A stretch of 64,000 bases of DNA from Amoebidium appalachense (lineage: Eukaryota; Ichthyosporea): assembly GCA_963693365.1 (NCBI GenBank), contig CAVNZM010000012.1, forward strand, positions 558,001 to 622,000. Reading direction: 5' to 3'. Shown in pieces: positions 37,501 to 53,208 of the stretch. The notes beneath the pieces are model-generated. The model had not been told where the DNA came from. It did no database searches and worked only from the letters and a program-made list of their open reading frames with translations. The stretch's first letter is position 1; each line of letters opens with the position of its first letter. The position numbers were made by a program, and so were the translations under genes.

Positions 37501-38805
37501 ATGTTTACCGAATATATTCTCTTGAGTGGGGTGGTCAACCTGGTTATTAGCTGGCTGTTATACCGTTACTTAGACACACAACTCACCCTTTTACATTCCC
37601 ATCACACACATCTGATAAATGGCCTTCAGAACCTTACCGAGGAGGTGCGCTCTCTTCATTCTCAACTTTCCACACAACAGCCACAACCATTAGTTTCCCC
37701 TCCACAAGCCTCCATTACCGAGGGGGTAGTAACGCACAACAACGATGATGATGTGGACAAGAAAAAAATTGAAAATAAAGTTGCAAAAGCCGCTGTAGGG
37801 GGGAGCCCACCACCATGGGAAGATGTCATGTTTGAGTTTGACCAAGTGCTCGATAATGTAGCCCAGAACCCACAAGCAACATCTGTGCAACAGGTAGATT
37901 CACGGCACCTTACTCTCCCCTCCACCGTACCCATACTTGAAACGACAGAAAATGGGGAGGGCGGCTTTTCGCTAGGAGACTACATGGGACAGTTGGGAAC
38001 CGGACAGGGGAGGGGTTTGACTCCGCCAGTAAAACGTCTAAACATGGGAAGGAAGGGCAGTGTAGGCACCCTGAGATCTAACAGCGAAACAGACCTGGGC
38101 TACCTAGGCCTGTCGGATCCCGCATTTCAGCTTTCGCTACAAACAGCTTTCGCGAATGCTGCACCGAACATGTACAAGGAGAGCTCTGCGCTGATAAAAA
38201 AGAGCGAGGGGTGGTGGGTAGAAGGGGTAGACCGCACACCAACAAGTGAGGCGATGATTGCTGCCCTCCCGTCCAGCAGACACTGTGTGGTTGGGGGGTT
38301 GGGTTTTGTGATGCAACATCAGAGCGTGAGCGAACAGGACAGACCCTACCGCACCCACTTCACAGGCCGGTTGCATAAAAACTACACGGCCACACACCCC
38401 ACGCTTGGTGATTGCCTGTTCAGTGTCTGTGCCACCCCCAACGACATACTGCATGCCCTCCTGTGGACTCCAGAGCAACTGCACTACGTATGCTTATCCC
38501 CCCCGCCTTTCCCCCCTACCCTCTCAAACGCACACACACACACCACCATCACCCCACACACACCCCCCCCATCCCCCCTCCCCCCTCCTCCCCCTCCCCC
38601 CCTCACACACACTCACACACACTCACACATGCAATCAGATGAAGCGGTATCTGAGGTTGGTTTTATGGGCGAGATATGTGGGTTGAAAGTCGGATCCTGT
38701 GCAATGGCTTTGGCGAATGACTTTGGGCCCCCCTGAGTGCTAATTTTCACGTCATGTTACATTTAACCCTCAGTATCATGTTTGCACAGCACTCACGCCT
38801 CCTCC

Positions 38806-38845
<40 letters not shown>

Positions 38846-39690
38846 CCCCCTCCCCCCTCCCACCCCCCCGCCCCGTCCCCCCCCTGTTATCTTCCAAAGG
38901 AGCAAACACACAATGGTGTTGCCCGTTCGGTTGCTAACAACTTCATTCTGTCATCCACACCAGTTCATGCATCCATCCCCTCCCCCCCCCCCCCCTCCCC
39001 CCCCCCTCCCCCAAAAAAAGAAAAAACCCTGTGCTGTATTGACGTGAATGTGTATATTATTCTCTTCGGCACATCTCTAACCCCTTCCCCCCCCCCCCCC
39101 CCCCCCCCCCCTTCCCCCCAGCCACCCCTCCCTCCAACATGTGTATTTCATTGGCCGCCGTGAATGTGTACATCGCACCCCGCAACACAATCCACTCTCA
39201 ACCCCTCTTCTCACTCTCTCCCACACACACACACACACAAACGCACACAAACACGCACACCTTCCCACCCACCCACCCACACACACACGTACAGGCCACC
39301 TTTACACCCGAGATACCCCTGACTGGGCGGCTTCGTGACCTTGCCGCCACACTGGGTGACTTGCAGGTGCCAGCAGCCAGTGAGCTGTGCACGTGCATGC
39401 TGCCTACGTGGCTGGGCCACACACTCATCCCACTGAGTGTGCAGGCACAGGATGCACTGCTAAAGGTGTGTGTGTGTGGGGGGGGGGGGGGGGGGGGGGG
39501 GGGAGCGGGGGAGGTGGGGGGGGAGGGCTGAAGGTGGGGAAAGGGGGAATGGAGGGTGGGGGGTGGTATGGTTATTGGGTGGGAGGCGGTGGGAGGGGCG
39601 GGTGGAGATGGTTGTGGGTATGCGTGTGTGTGGGTGGGTGGGTGGATGAAAGAGAACAGCGGTATGTGGCTGTGTGGGTGTGTGTGTGTG

Positions 39691-39724
<34 letters not shown>

Positions 39725-42157
39725 GGCGGGGAGGTGAGGGGGAGGGGGGGAGGAGGGAGGGGGGGAGGAGGAGAATAAGAGGGATCGGTGGTCGGGTGGT
39801 TCGATGGGCTGGTTGGTGGGCGTGGGAGGGGGGTTCCGGGGGGGGAGGGGGGGGGGGGGGGGGGGGGTTAAGGCAGTCAAGGGAGGTGGCAAGTGGAAGT
39901 TCGTTTCTTTTCCGCCGTGCTTGTGCATAGTTCTTTAAAAAGGAAAAGGACGAAAAGAGGGGGAAGGGGGGAAGGGAGGAGGGGGGGGGGGGGGGAGGGG
40001 GGGAAAAGGGAAAGACGAGAAGGGGGAGAAGGGGGGAAGGGGGGAGGAGGGGGGGGGGGGGAGGGGGGGGGGCTGTGAGCGTGTGTGCGTTGTTGAATGT
40101 CCATGGTAATGCCTTTGTAGGATCTATAGTTAGATGGGCTGGGAAAACGGGGGAGAGCGGGGTACCCGGTAATGGAGAAGGTAATTGGGGTAGGGAAGAC
40201 GGTATCATGAGAGGGGATGCTAATCTGATCAACCTAATGACTCCTGGGGTAATCTGTTGAATGCTTGAATCACATGCTGATTATAAGACTACGATGCTGG
40301 GTTTCTTGCACAGAATATACGGCTTTTGATTGCATGTGCTGGATTTAACAACTTAAATGAATCGACAACTAAAACGCTGACTTTAAAATACGGGGGGGCC
40401 AATCAGGCGGAGGATAATGCGGCCACCATGAATTTTAAGTTTGGAGTCATCCTGGTCAAGGTGGGCACCCATGGTGGGACGGGGGGGGGGAGGGAGGCAG
40501 TGGTGAAAGAAGTTGTGTGTGTGTGTGTGTGTGTGTATGTGTGTGTGGGCTGTCTGTGTGAGTGAGTGAGTGTGTTGGTGTAAGTGTCTGTGTGTGTGTG
40601 TGTGTGTGTGGGCTGTCTGTGTGAGTGAGAGAGTGCGCGCGCATACGCTCACGCGTTCCTGCGTGCATGTGTGTGTCGTGTGCACGCGTGTGTTTGTGTG
40701 CCCGCACTTTAGCTTTGGCACATTTGTGCTTCTTATTTCTTTCGTCTCTTCTTCTTCTTTTTTGGGAGAAGGAGGGGGGGGGGGGGGCCGTGATTGGTTG
40801 CCGTGCACGTGCTCACCCCACAAATCACGTGATTCCCAGGAGGGCCAGACTACGGAGGAGGAGATCTTTGGCAATGAGGCCACACCGGCATTCAGTCAAT
40901 TCCTGAGTCTGATTGGTGACACAGTTACCTTAAAAGGCAAGCACTAACCCCCTACTCTGATCAATGATTGGTGCTGATGGTTGCTGCGTGTTTCCTTACC
41001 GTCATATCACTCATTCTCAGTACATTTTGTTTCTACTCCCCCCTTGTAACAGAACTGTTGCGCCAAAGTGCATTGGCGCTGGTTACGTCATTAGGCAAAG
41101 CACAGAAGACAACACACACCTGCGCACGTGCACACACACACACACACACATGCTCACGCGCACCCATGAGCATGCAAGCACAGAAGCACGTGCATTTTGT
41201 TTTTCTTTCACTCTCATCTTTTTTCTGTTAATGGGGGGGGGGAGGGGGGGGAGGTAGGTATTCTAATATACGGTATGGTGTCGACAGGGTTCGAAGGTTT
41301 TCGAGGAGGCCTTGATGTGTGCAACAACACAACAGGTAAGCATCTCCTCTCCCCCCCCTCCCCCCGTCTTTTTTTCTTGTTTTGTATTAGTAACCCTAAC
41401 AAGCAATAACAGTCGGCTCTGACCAAGACGGGTGACCTACCCATGCCCCAGTAAGGCAGTATCTGATTTGGGTTTCACATGCGAGGTGAATGGCTCGGAA
41501 CCCGGGGTATTGTGGATGACTTTGGGGCCCCCCTGGGGATGGGCCTTTGTTATGATGCGTGTGCGGTGTTTCTTGTTGCGTAGATTTGCATTGTCTTGTT
41601 CGTTCTCAATGCGTACTTCGTGTCCTGTAACGCATTCAACCCCCCTTCCTGCCCCCTCCCCTCCCTCCCCTCCCTCTGGGTCCCCCCTGAGGACGGGCTC
41701 TGCCTATGCTTCGTGCTGTGCGCGTTGCTGATGTTACATGCTTGAATGAGTGAATGAATGAACGTTGAATGCTTGCCTTTGCATGTGTCCTGCACCGTTT
41801 TTCTCACCGCGGCCGTGTTCTGTTTTCTGATCCCCCCCCCCTTTACCCCACAAAAGAAAGCTCGTGTCTTTCCTGTTCTTTCTCATGATTTTTTTTCATG
41901 GTATATTGTGTTTCTTTTGCTTCGCACTTTTGGATTTGGCAAACAGGCCCACACCATAAGACAAAGCTCTGGTATCCCCACATTTACACCAACACCAAGA
42001 TGATATGTCACTGAGTACCGATTTAACTTACATGCACTTAACAACTAAATAAGTCATGTATTACTTACACACGGATGTACTCCCCCCCCCCCCCCCCCAC
42101 CAACACACACACACACACACGTACACACACGTACACACACGAGCATCCACAACCACA

Positions 42158-42199
<42 letters not shown>

Positions 42200-42247
42200 A
42201 ACACACACAACCACAAACACACACACACACACACACCCACACACACA

Positions 42248-42298
<51 letters not shown>

Positions 42299-45031
42299 AC
42301 ACACACACACACGTGCACACACACACACGTACACACACACACACACGTACACACGTACACACACGCACACGTACAGGGCAGCTATCCGTGCACACCACGC
42401 ACTCCGGGCACGAGGTGATGTATCATGTCTCTCCTTATCTCCCCTCCACCCCCCGTGATCCCCAGCAAGTGCAGCGCAAGAGACACATAGGCAATGACAT
42501 ATGCTGTGTGGTGTGGCTGGAGCCAAATGCACCCCCATTCGTGCCCACATGCATCGCCTCACAGGTAGAGAGAGACCCCTCGTCCCCCCCCCTTCCCCCC
42601 CCCCTCCCGCCTCTATCCTCCCCCACCCCCCACGCCCGTCCTCATCCCCCCTACGCGCCCCCTCTCCCCTCCCCCCCCCCCTCCCTCCCCCCCCCTCTCC
42701 CGAGTTCTGTTTTGCACACACCTACCCCTGCCTACTGGTCCCATTAACCTTTCTGCCTTTCTTCTCTCACGATCTACCCTTCCCCATTGCACCTTTCCCC
42801 ACTTCTTCCCATGCACGTACCATGTGACTCACACCCGCCTTATCCCTCCCCCAACCCACTCTTCCCCCCCCCACCCTCCCTGCTCATTATGAAATAATCT
42901 ATATGTACACTATGCAAGTATTTTCATCGTGTTGTCCTTCGTGAGTGTGTACTTCATCCCCATTAACACATTCTAACCCCTCCCCCCCTCCCCCCTCCCC
43001 CCTCCCCCCCTCCCCCCTCCCCCCTCCCCCCGCAGTTTCTCCACTGCTACCTTGTAGTGCAACCCCACCCCTCCAACCCCTATGTCTACCGTGTGGGTGT
43101 GGTTGCCAAGGAGGGTGTGCCCCCCTTTGGCCCCGTATTGGGTGCCGACTGTGACCTGCCGGCAGACCACAACTTGAAGGATGTAGGCTACACTCCCCCC
43201 TCCCCCCCCCCCCCCCCCCTCCCCCCACCCACCCACCCACCGACACCCACCCACCCACACTCCCCCCTCCCCCCCCCCTCCCCCCCTTGTATTAATGGCG
43301 TGCTTATCTGGCTATCATCTCCTGCCTCTCCTTCACCTGCCTCCCCTGGCACACACTAAGTAGGCGCAGATGTGTTCGTATTGTCGGTTTTCTTTTTGAT
43401 TTTTGCTAAAAGGCTTGCTTTGTAGCTTTGTACCTATTTCTTTTCTTGGTGTTCGAATGCGTGTTGTCAGTCACCCCCTCCCCCCTCCCCCCCTCCCCCC
43501 CCTCCCCCCCCCCCCCCCCCCCCCCGGAAAATTTAAAAGGAAAAAAAAAAAATACCGTGGGTCGTTTTCCTTTTACAGAGCTGATGATTCACGGGAGCCG
43601 ACATGTGGAAACGTGAAGAATATTATTTTTTTAATAAAAAAAATTCCTTTCCCCCCTCCCCCCTCGCCCTCTCATCCCCCTCCGTCTCTCCCTTCTCTTC
43701 CCCTTTTGCGTCACATCGTCTCCGCTTCCTCGCTGCTTCTCCCGTCCCAACCCCTCCTCCGCCTTGCAACCCCCCCCCTCCCCCCCCTTCCCGCCCCGTT
43801 CCCACCATCTATCTACCTATCTGTTTGTGTGTTCCTTTTGTTTTCCATACCTGCATTGCCTTCCTCGTTGTGAATCTCACCTCCCGATTACCACATTCTC
43901 ACCCCCCCCCCCCCCCCCCCCTCCCCCCCCCCCCCCCCGAGTATGGATCTTCTTATTATTCTTTCTCTTTGTGTTTGCATTGCTAAATCTGGACTGTGTG
44001 GCAATGTCCCACGGTACATCGTACTATGTAACAAATTGGGCTAAACTCCCCCCCCCCCCCCCCCTCCCCCCCCCCCCCTCCTTCTCTCCCTGCCTCTAAG
44101 GGTGGAGTCTCTGTATGATACATCCTCTCTGCATGTGCTTTGAATCTGAAAATGTGTTGTCCGTATCATGAAAGTACACTTTCTACATTGCAACACATTC
44201 TGACCTCCCTCCCCTCCCCCCCCCCCCCCACCCACCCACCCACCCACCCTCTCCCCCCCCCCCCCCCCCCCCCCCCCCCCAGCACCTACTTTCCAAGCTG
44301 ATTGCTGCTGAGCGTGCCAGCTACTCTGCGCCTGTGTTCCGCCGCCTGTCCACCCGTACTAGAAGACAAGTGCTGCAGACACTTGCAAATCAACTGCCTC
44401 ATATGGAAGTGGCTACAGTCAGGTGAGGGTGGCATAAAAACTTAGAATATCAGAAAAATATTCGAGCAAGTTATGTTGTTTGGGTGTGATGGATTGGGGA
44501 GATGGGGTCTTTTGGATGGATGGGTGGACAAGGACTAGAGGGTGGGGGCAAAAGAGAACAATTGAAGGTGTGAAGATGAAAAGAGCGAGGGGCTGAGGAC
44601 CGGGGGGGGGGGGGGGGGGGGGGGGTCGTCAGTCCGTGTGTGTTTTTATTCGTGTGTTTTTTTGTTTTTTTTTTTTTTTTTTTTTTTGGGGGGGGGGGGA
44701 GGGGGGGGGAAGGGAAGAGGGATGGGTTCTCTAGACAAACGAACACCAGTCTGGATTGGTAGCCCTAAAGCTAGTGTTATTTCCGAAGGTGTTGGTTCTT
44801 GTTTCATTTGTTCTCTAGCTTATTTTATGCATTTGAATGTGTGCGTGTGTGTTTGTGGGGGGGAAGGGGGGAGGAGGGGGGGAGGGGGGAATGGGGGGGG
44901 GGGGAAGGGGAGGGGAGGGGATTTGCTGACGTCTGGGCCGGCAGGAGGACACGGTCTGTGGGGGGGCTGAAGAGTTTCTTTCGCGATGCAATTGGAGGCA
45001 AGGGCAAGACAGAGTCGTTCAGGTGTGTGAC

Positions 45032-45082
<51 letters not shown>

Positions 45083-45388
45083 GCGGGGGGGGGGGGGGGG
45101 GGGGGGGGGGCTTGTGTGTGTATGTGCCTGTCCGTTGTGCATGTGAGTTGTTAATGTGCATGTGGGTGTGGGTGTTTGTGTGGGTTTGAGTCTGTGTGTG
45201 GTTTGTGTGTGACAGTGTGTTTATGCGTGTATATGTGTGTGAGGGGAGGAGAGGGAGGAGAGCTGGAGGGGGGGGAGTGGGGTATGGGCGGGGATGGGCG
45301 GTGTTTGGGTGTGTGCATGATAGGAGGATGGAGTGGTTGGGTGTGTGTGTGTGCGTGCGTGTGTTTGTGGGTATGCGTGTGCGCGCGC

Positions 45389-45430
<42 letters not shown>

Positions 45431-45512
45431 TGTTTTGTTGTGTGTGTGTCTGTGTGTGTGTGTGTTGGTGGAAGGAGGTGGGGAAGGGGACTACAGGAAT
45501 GTGGTTCGGTGA
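37501..45512 (+). CDS. Rap GTPase-activating protein with N-terminal membrane segment
   Basis: Exons: 37501-38487, 39295-39465, 40314-40460, 40840-40936, 41288-41335, 42377-42564, 43036-43182, 44283-44422, 44945-45022 and 45497-45512 (TGA). Every junction keeps phase; 672 residues. ATG 37501 sits in CACCACCATG; an in-frame ATG at 37459 would add 14 residues. Residues 5-22 (YILLSGVVNLVISWLLYR) form a hydrophobic segment, followed by a likely coiled coil and a Ser-rich linker. From about 340 it is a Rap1GAP-type domain: NFKFGVILVKEGQTTEEEIF, GFEGFRGGLDV, GHEVMYHVSPYLP, and RKRHIGNDICCVVW with the catalytic asparagine thumb at N523, then CIASQFLHCYLVVQ and VPPFGP. It would switch off Rap-type GTPases at a membrane. 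Intron 4 is GC-AG (GCAAGC at 40937). The last mini-exon is uncertain: its CG/GTGAGT could instead be a donor. Confidence 0.92.
38635..38865 (+). mobile_element. C-tailed dispersed element, diverged copy in RapGAP intron 1
   Basis: Shares GCGGTATCTGAGGTTGG, GACTTTGGGCCCCCCTGAG and a closing long C tract (from about 38808) with the copy at 41411-41650. The short reading frame here is not an exon. Confidence 0.5.
39135..39200 (+). mobile_element. C-tailed dispersed element, fragment
   Basis: GCCGTGAATGTGTACATCG, then CAACACAATCCACTCTCAACC, resembles the element's end, in RapGAP intron 1. Confidence 0.4.
41411..41660 (+). mobile_element. C-tailed dispersed element, long copy in RapGAP intron 5
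   Basis: Begins CTCTGACCAAGACGGGTGAC, has GGGGATGGGCC, ATTGTCTTGTTCGTTCTCAA and GCGTACTTCGTGTCCTGTAA, then CGCATTCAACC and a C-rich tail. Same order as 6265-6554. Another partial copy with CGGGCTCTGCC follows at 41685-41850. Confidence 0.7.
42080..42376 (+). repeat. C tract and (CA)n up to the RapGAP exon 6 acceptor
   Basis: C run at 42080-42098 then almost 280 bp of CA repeat with GT and AAC interruptions, ending CGTACAG directly before exon 6. Confidence 0.9.
42925..43035 (+). mobile_element. C-tailed dispersed element fragment forming the exon 7 acceptor tract
   Basis: GTGTTGTCCTTCGTGAGTG, TGTACTTCATCCC and AACACATTCTAACC, followed by about 60 bp of C-rich sequence ending CGCAG at RapGAP exon 7. 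The element's tail appears to serve as the pyrimidine tract. Confidence 0.6.
43985..44282 (+). mobile_element. Two C-tailed element fragments before RapGAP exon 8
   Basis: A first fragment (CGTACTATGTAACAAATTGG then C run) at about 44000-44080 and a second (TGTGTTGTCCGTATCATG, AAGTACACTTTC, CAACACATTCTGACC) at about 44150-44205. About 75 bp of C-rich sequence follows and ends AG at exon 8. Confidence 0.55.
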
Positions 45513-47752
45513 GTTGGGACGAGCAGTTTCGATCATCATGTGACACGCATACACGTGCACTACACACACAACCAACCCTCAACCACGGGCATACACACGG
45601 GCGTACCTGCCGTCCACCCCTTCTCACATCGATACGTGCACATGGCGAGGTTTGTTTCAGAGTATGGGCGTTGGTGTGGTTTCGATTTCAGATCGGGGTG
45701 GGTGGATGCATGCAATGTTAGCTTTCTATGCATACTTTTTGCTAAATTCAGTCGGATTTTAACCATCATGGTCTCTGATGCCTTAAACCTACTATCGACC
45801 AATCGGGGGCCTTCGGGGCATCCGGAAGGAGTGGAATTAAGTTGAAAAAAAAAAAAAAGAAAGAAAGAAAACACTTTCAGCATTCACACCGAAAGGGGAG
45901 GGGGGGGGGGGGGGGGGGGAGGAGAGGAGGAGGAGGAGGGGGGGGGGGGGGGGGGGGGTCACAAGTATGGTTGAAACAATTGCACCTGAGGGGGGGGAGG
46001 GGGGGGGGGTTTCAATAACTAAACTTAACATTTTCACACACAGAGTACGAAGACGCGTGACGGGGTCCATCGAACTTTTCAAACAGCCGGAGCCGGCACG
46101 ACCATGACTATATCGAGTAAACAGCGTAAACCCCCATGACTATATGGGCCCAAAAACATCCAAAATACCATCTCGAAATTTACGAAAAAACGGAACGCAA
46201 AAACGAATCACGCTTATGCGTGCACCCACACGTTTTGTGTCACGTGTGCCTTCAACGAGGATGCTTGGTGCGCGTGGGAATAGCACGTGTTTGCGAAAAC
46301 CGGAAATGGGAAACACCGAAAAAATGTTTTCCGATATCCGAAATTGGAGCGGCTCTATGATATAATGCGATATATTTCCGATTATTTAAACGAATATTGG
46401 AGCGGCTGTATGATATAATGCGATATATTTCCGATTGTTTAAATATGAAAATTACATATCCCCTGCGCGATTTGCGCGCTCTGAGTTGTTGTATGATGGT
46501 AGATCTATTCTGAATATTACAGGGGAACTGTGATTTGTGGCTGGATGACCACATTTAGTCTTTCGTTTGGTTGTGCCTGGGTTGGTGAAAATTTCCGAAA
46601 TATTAACGATAAACCGGTATGAATTGGATATACATTAGATGCCAAGGCGTCGTAGGATGAAATTTCTTTCTAGGTTGATCAACTGTGGACGTGCTTCTCG
46701 AAAATTATGTTTGTAAATTTGCGAATTTTGACCCGTTGAACATGCTGATTTACGGTGGGCTCTGTGAAATGCAGGTATAGTAACGGTAGCCATATGACAA
46801 TGGGGTACTTTGATTGGTCCAGGCCGGCCACTTATCCTAACTATAATTGATCGTAATGCACAGTAGTTACGTAGTATTTAAGTGGCCTAGGCTTTATTCC
46901 ACCTTTTTTTTTTTTTTTTTTTTTTTTTTTGCCGTTGGACCACACTAAAATATAACAATACCATAAAAGGGAAATGCAAGACTCGTAAAACCCCGGCCCT
47001 CTAACCCCCCCCCCCCCCCCCCCCCCCCCCGGCCCTCTGAAAAACCGTGCCCCCCCCCCTCCCCCCCCCCCCCGCCGCCACCGCCGCCTCCCCCTATAGG
47101 CCTTCCCCCACCCACCCACCGCCACCACCACCACCTTTCACCCACCGTGCCCACGGCCAACACATTGCACATGTTCACATGCACACGCACAGGTGGCGAA
47201 CCTTGGTAGTGTGAGTGTGTTCGAACGCTTTGCCTCTGTATATTGAAAAGAGAAACAAGACCAATTAAGAGGCCCATGATACGAGTGTGTCATTCGATCT
47301 GGTGTTCGACGTATGATATAGAGTTCTTTGGTGGGGTTTTGTGCAACTTTCCCTTGCGTACTGTGTACCTGTATTGGTAGGATTTAGCCGCCTTTGCTTG
47401 AGTTATTATGTACCTTAGACTGCGTGCATGTAGGCAAAAATAAAGGATGTGTACCTGTGTTGTGTTTGTGCACATGTCTACCGTAACACACCTGTATCAA
47501 ATAACTTCCAGCCACGTGCATCAGAAGAAAACACAGCATGTATTTTTATCTGGCCAGCAGATAAACCCCCCTGCAACATGTGCAGTCTATATGTACAAGG
47601 GGCATCCCAGCGCCCCAAAATGCGGCTAGGGGGGTTCCTGAAACATTGTAATATTCGACTTGCAGACGGTATATCTCGGCGACGGCTAAATTTCGACACG
47701 CTCACCTCACCAGCCTGTCCTTAGAGTTTAAGCCTCAGGGGGCAAAAGGGGC

Positions 47753-47786
<34 letters not shown>

Positions 47787-48121
47787 AAAGAAAGAAAAAT
47801 TAAGAAAAATTAAAAACTGGGGCAACCGGGGAGTTTGATATATGCGCCCGCCATCCAATTCTCACCTTGCCAAGCATAATACCCCAACAAAACATTCAGT
47901 CCAAATTCCTTTCAAACAAAGCACCAGCGAACAAAAACGACAGAGGAAATCCCCCCCTGCCACCAAACACACCACACTCTATTATGAACAACATAGCCAA
48001 TATCCCAACGCCGAACAGCAGGGTATGGGGAGGCAAAGGGGGGGGGGGGGGGGACAAGATGAGAGAGGGGGGGGGGGGGGGGACGGTGGTTGTACTATCA
48101 GCAACAACAGGAAACCACGGC
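45513..48121. other. Intergenic region between convergent genes
   Basis: No gene is supported. Contents: G tracts near 45900-45960 and 45990-46008, AT-richer unique sequence at 46030-46860 with a 53-bp tandem duplication, T tract 46903-46930, C tracts near 47007-47075, unique sequence at 47150-47750 followed by 31 A (47754-47784), and G tracts near 48040-48082. One open frame of 91 codons at 47449-47724 has no recognisable relative. Confidence 0.5.
46343..46446 (+). repeat. 53-bp tandem duplication
   Basis: Two units from 46343 and 46396 share ATTGGAGCGGCT, then TATGATATAATGCGATATAT and TTCCGATT. They diverge at one internal base and at the ends. Confidence 0.9.
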
Positions 48122-51868
<3,747 letters not shown>

Positions 51869-52741
51869 GTTGGCGGCCTTTATATGTTGTCAATACCTAT
51901 ATTAGCGGTTAAACTCTAAACGTGTATAGATGTATTGCTTTGCACTCTCACTATAAAAATTTGTAGACAGAGAGACAGAGTGTTGAATCAAATGCGTCAC
52001 ACGTGGGTGAGATCGATGACGTAGCAATGCGCGCTCAACCAATCATAAATGTGGGCGAATCAGTAATCAAGAATATAATGAAATTGCATTCCATTCTCTC
52101 CATCAAATACCAAAGTGGATATTTTTATCCCGTACAATTTGCTGCAAATTGAATGTGTCCTGTACCGCTGTTTTTATTTTTCGCCCACGGCAATAAAAAA
52201 GCATGATATTAGGCGAATGGTCTATCTTTAAAACGCACCAGTGCGCTCCCTCCCAATCGTAAACACGCGCTGACCCCCCTTTTACCCAATCAGATACCGC
52301 CCGCCCCCCTCCCTTGCGGGTGCCATATGTGTCCTGTACCGCACATGTAACGATTGCCTCGGCCTATAGCTAGCCCTACATTAGTGGCGGCTAGGTGATG
52401 CTTTTACACAAGAGGTTGGCTTGATGCTTATCTACACTCATTATAAGACGTTTCTAAACAACAAAAACATTTTGAAACAAGTAGCAAGATACTACATAAC
52501 TGGGCCACTATTCTCCGATAAATATAAGAAGTTTTGTGACTCGGTGCCGAGCGCCGAAAACTGACATCGAGGACGTCGACCACGACAGCTGACCACGACA
52601 CGACGAGGAGCTGCCATTTCATGCCCACTCTATTCAGTCTCACTGTGGGCTGAAAAACACAGAGTCTTATTTACGAAACTAGGGTTTGTCATTTTTGTGT
52701 TCGTTCTTTTATACAACGCTTCCAAAGGCCTCAAAGATGTC
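51869..52741. promoter_or_regulatory. Ankyrin-gene upstream region and unique sequence
   Basis: AT-rich, repeat-poor. CCAAT boxes (ACCAATCATAAATG near 52030, ACCCAATCAGATACC near 52284) lie 160-420 bp before the ankyrin start. A short direct repeat of GACCACGACA occurs near 52577-52606. A promoter is inferred. Confidence 0.4.
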
Positions 52742-52807
52742 ATGAGCAACGTGCTGAAGGTGGCGGTGGCTGTGCTGCTGCTTGTGGGAAAAGATGGAGT
52801 CGACTAG
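52742..52807 (+). other. Candidate signal-peptide exon
   Basis: ATG followed by MSNVLKVAVAVLLLVG, a plausible secretion signal, with TAG 21 codons later. It lies upstream of the PAN/SdrD gene, on the same strand, in repeat-poor sequence. Available donors are phase 0, whereas the exon at 54686 needs phase 1, so a further exon would be required. Weakly supported. Confidence 0.25.
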
Positions 52808-53208
52808 TCAACGTTCAGTTCCCAACCGTCGCCACTCTATGTTAGTAACCCTCAGACCTTGCACACTTTTTCTGAGGTTTCTGATATGGGTTTGAAAGCA
52901 TAAATTTTGATACTCTGCATGACACGTATCATGTATTGCATTATGCACACACACCATTATTACAGGCTGTACACAGGCAGGGGCCATGGCCACCGTGATC
53001 ACCACCGTCACACACCGTACCGTACCAGTGGCACAAACCACACACACTGATACTTACACTGTCACGCACGTACTGTACATCTCAGTCACACACACTCACG
53101 CACACACAGGACACAGACACACGCACACATGGTAGACAATGTTGTGGCCGCCGTGCATACGCACGCACGCACGCAACGTTCACGTGCACACACACGCATG
53201 TGCAGAGT

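Noticed and set aside
38640-38737. Reading-through of RapGAP exon 1 to a stop at 38737
   Set aside because: This part matches the dispersed C-tailed element; the conserved RapGAP sequence continues at 39295.
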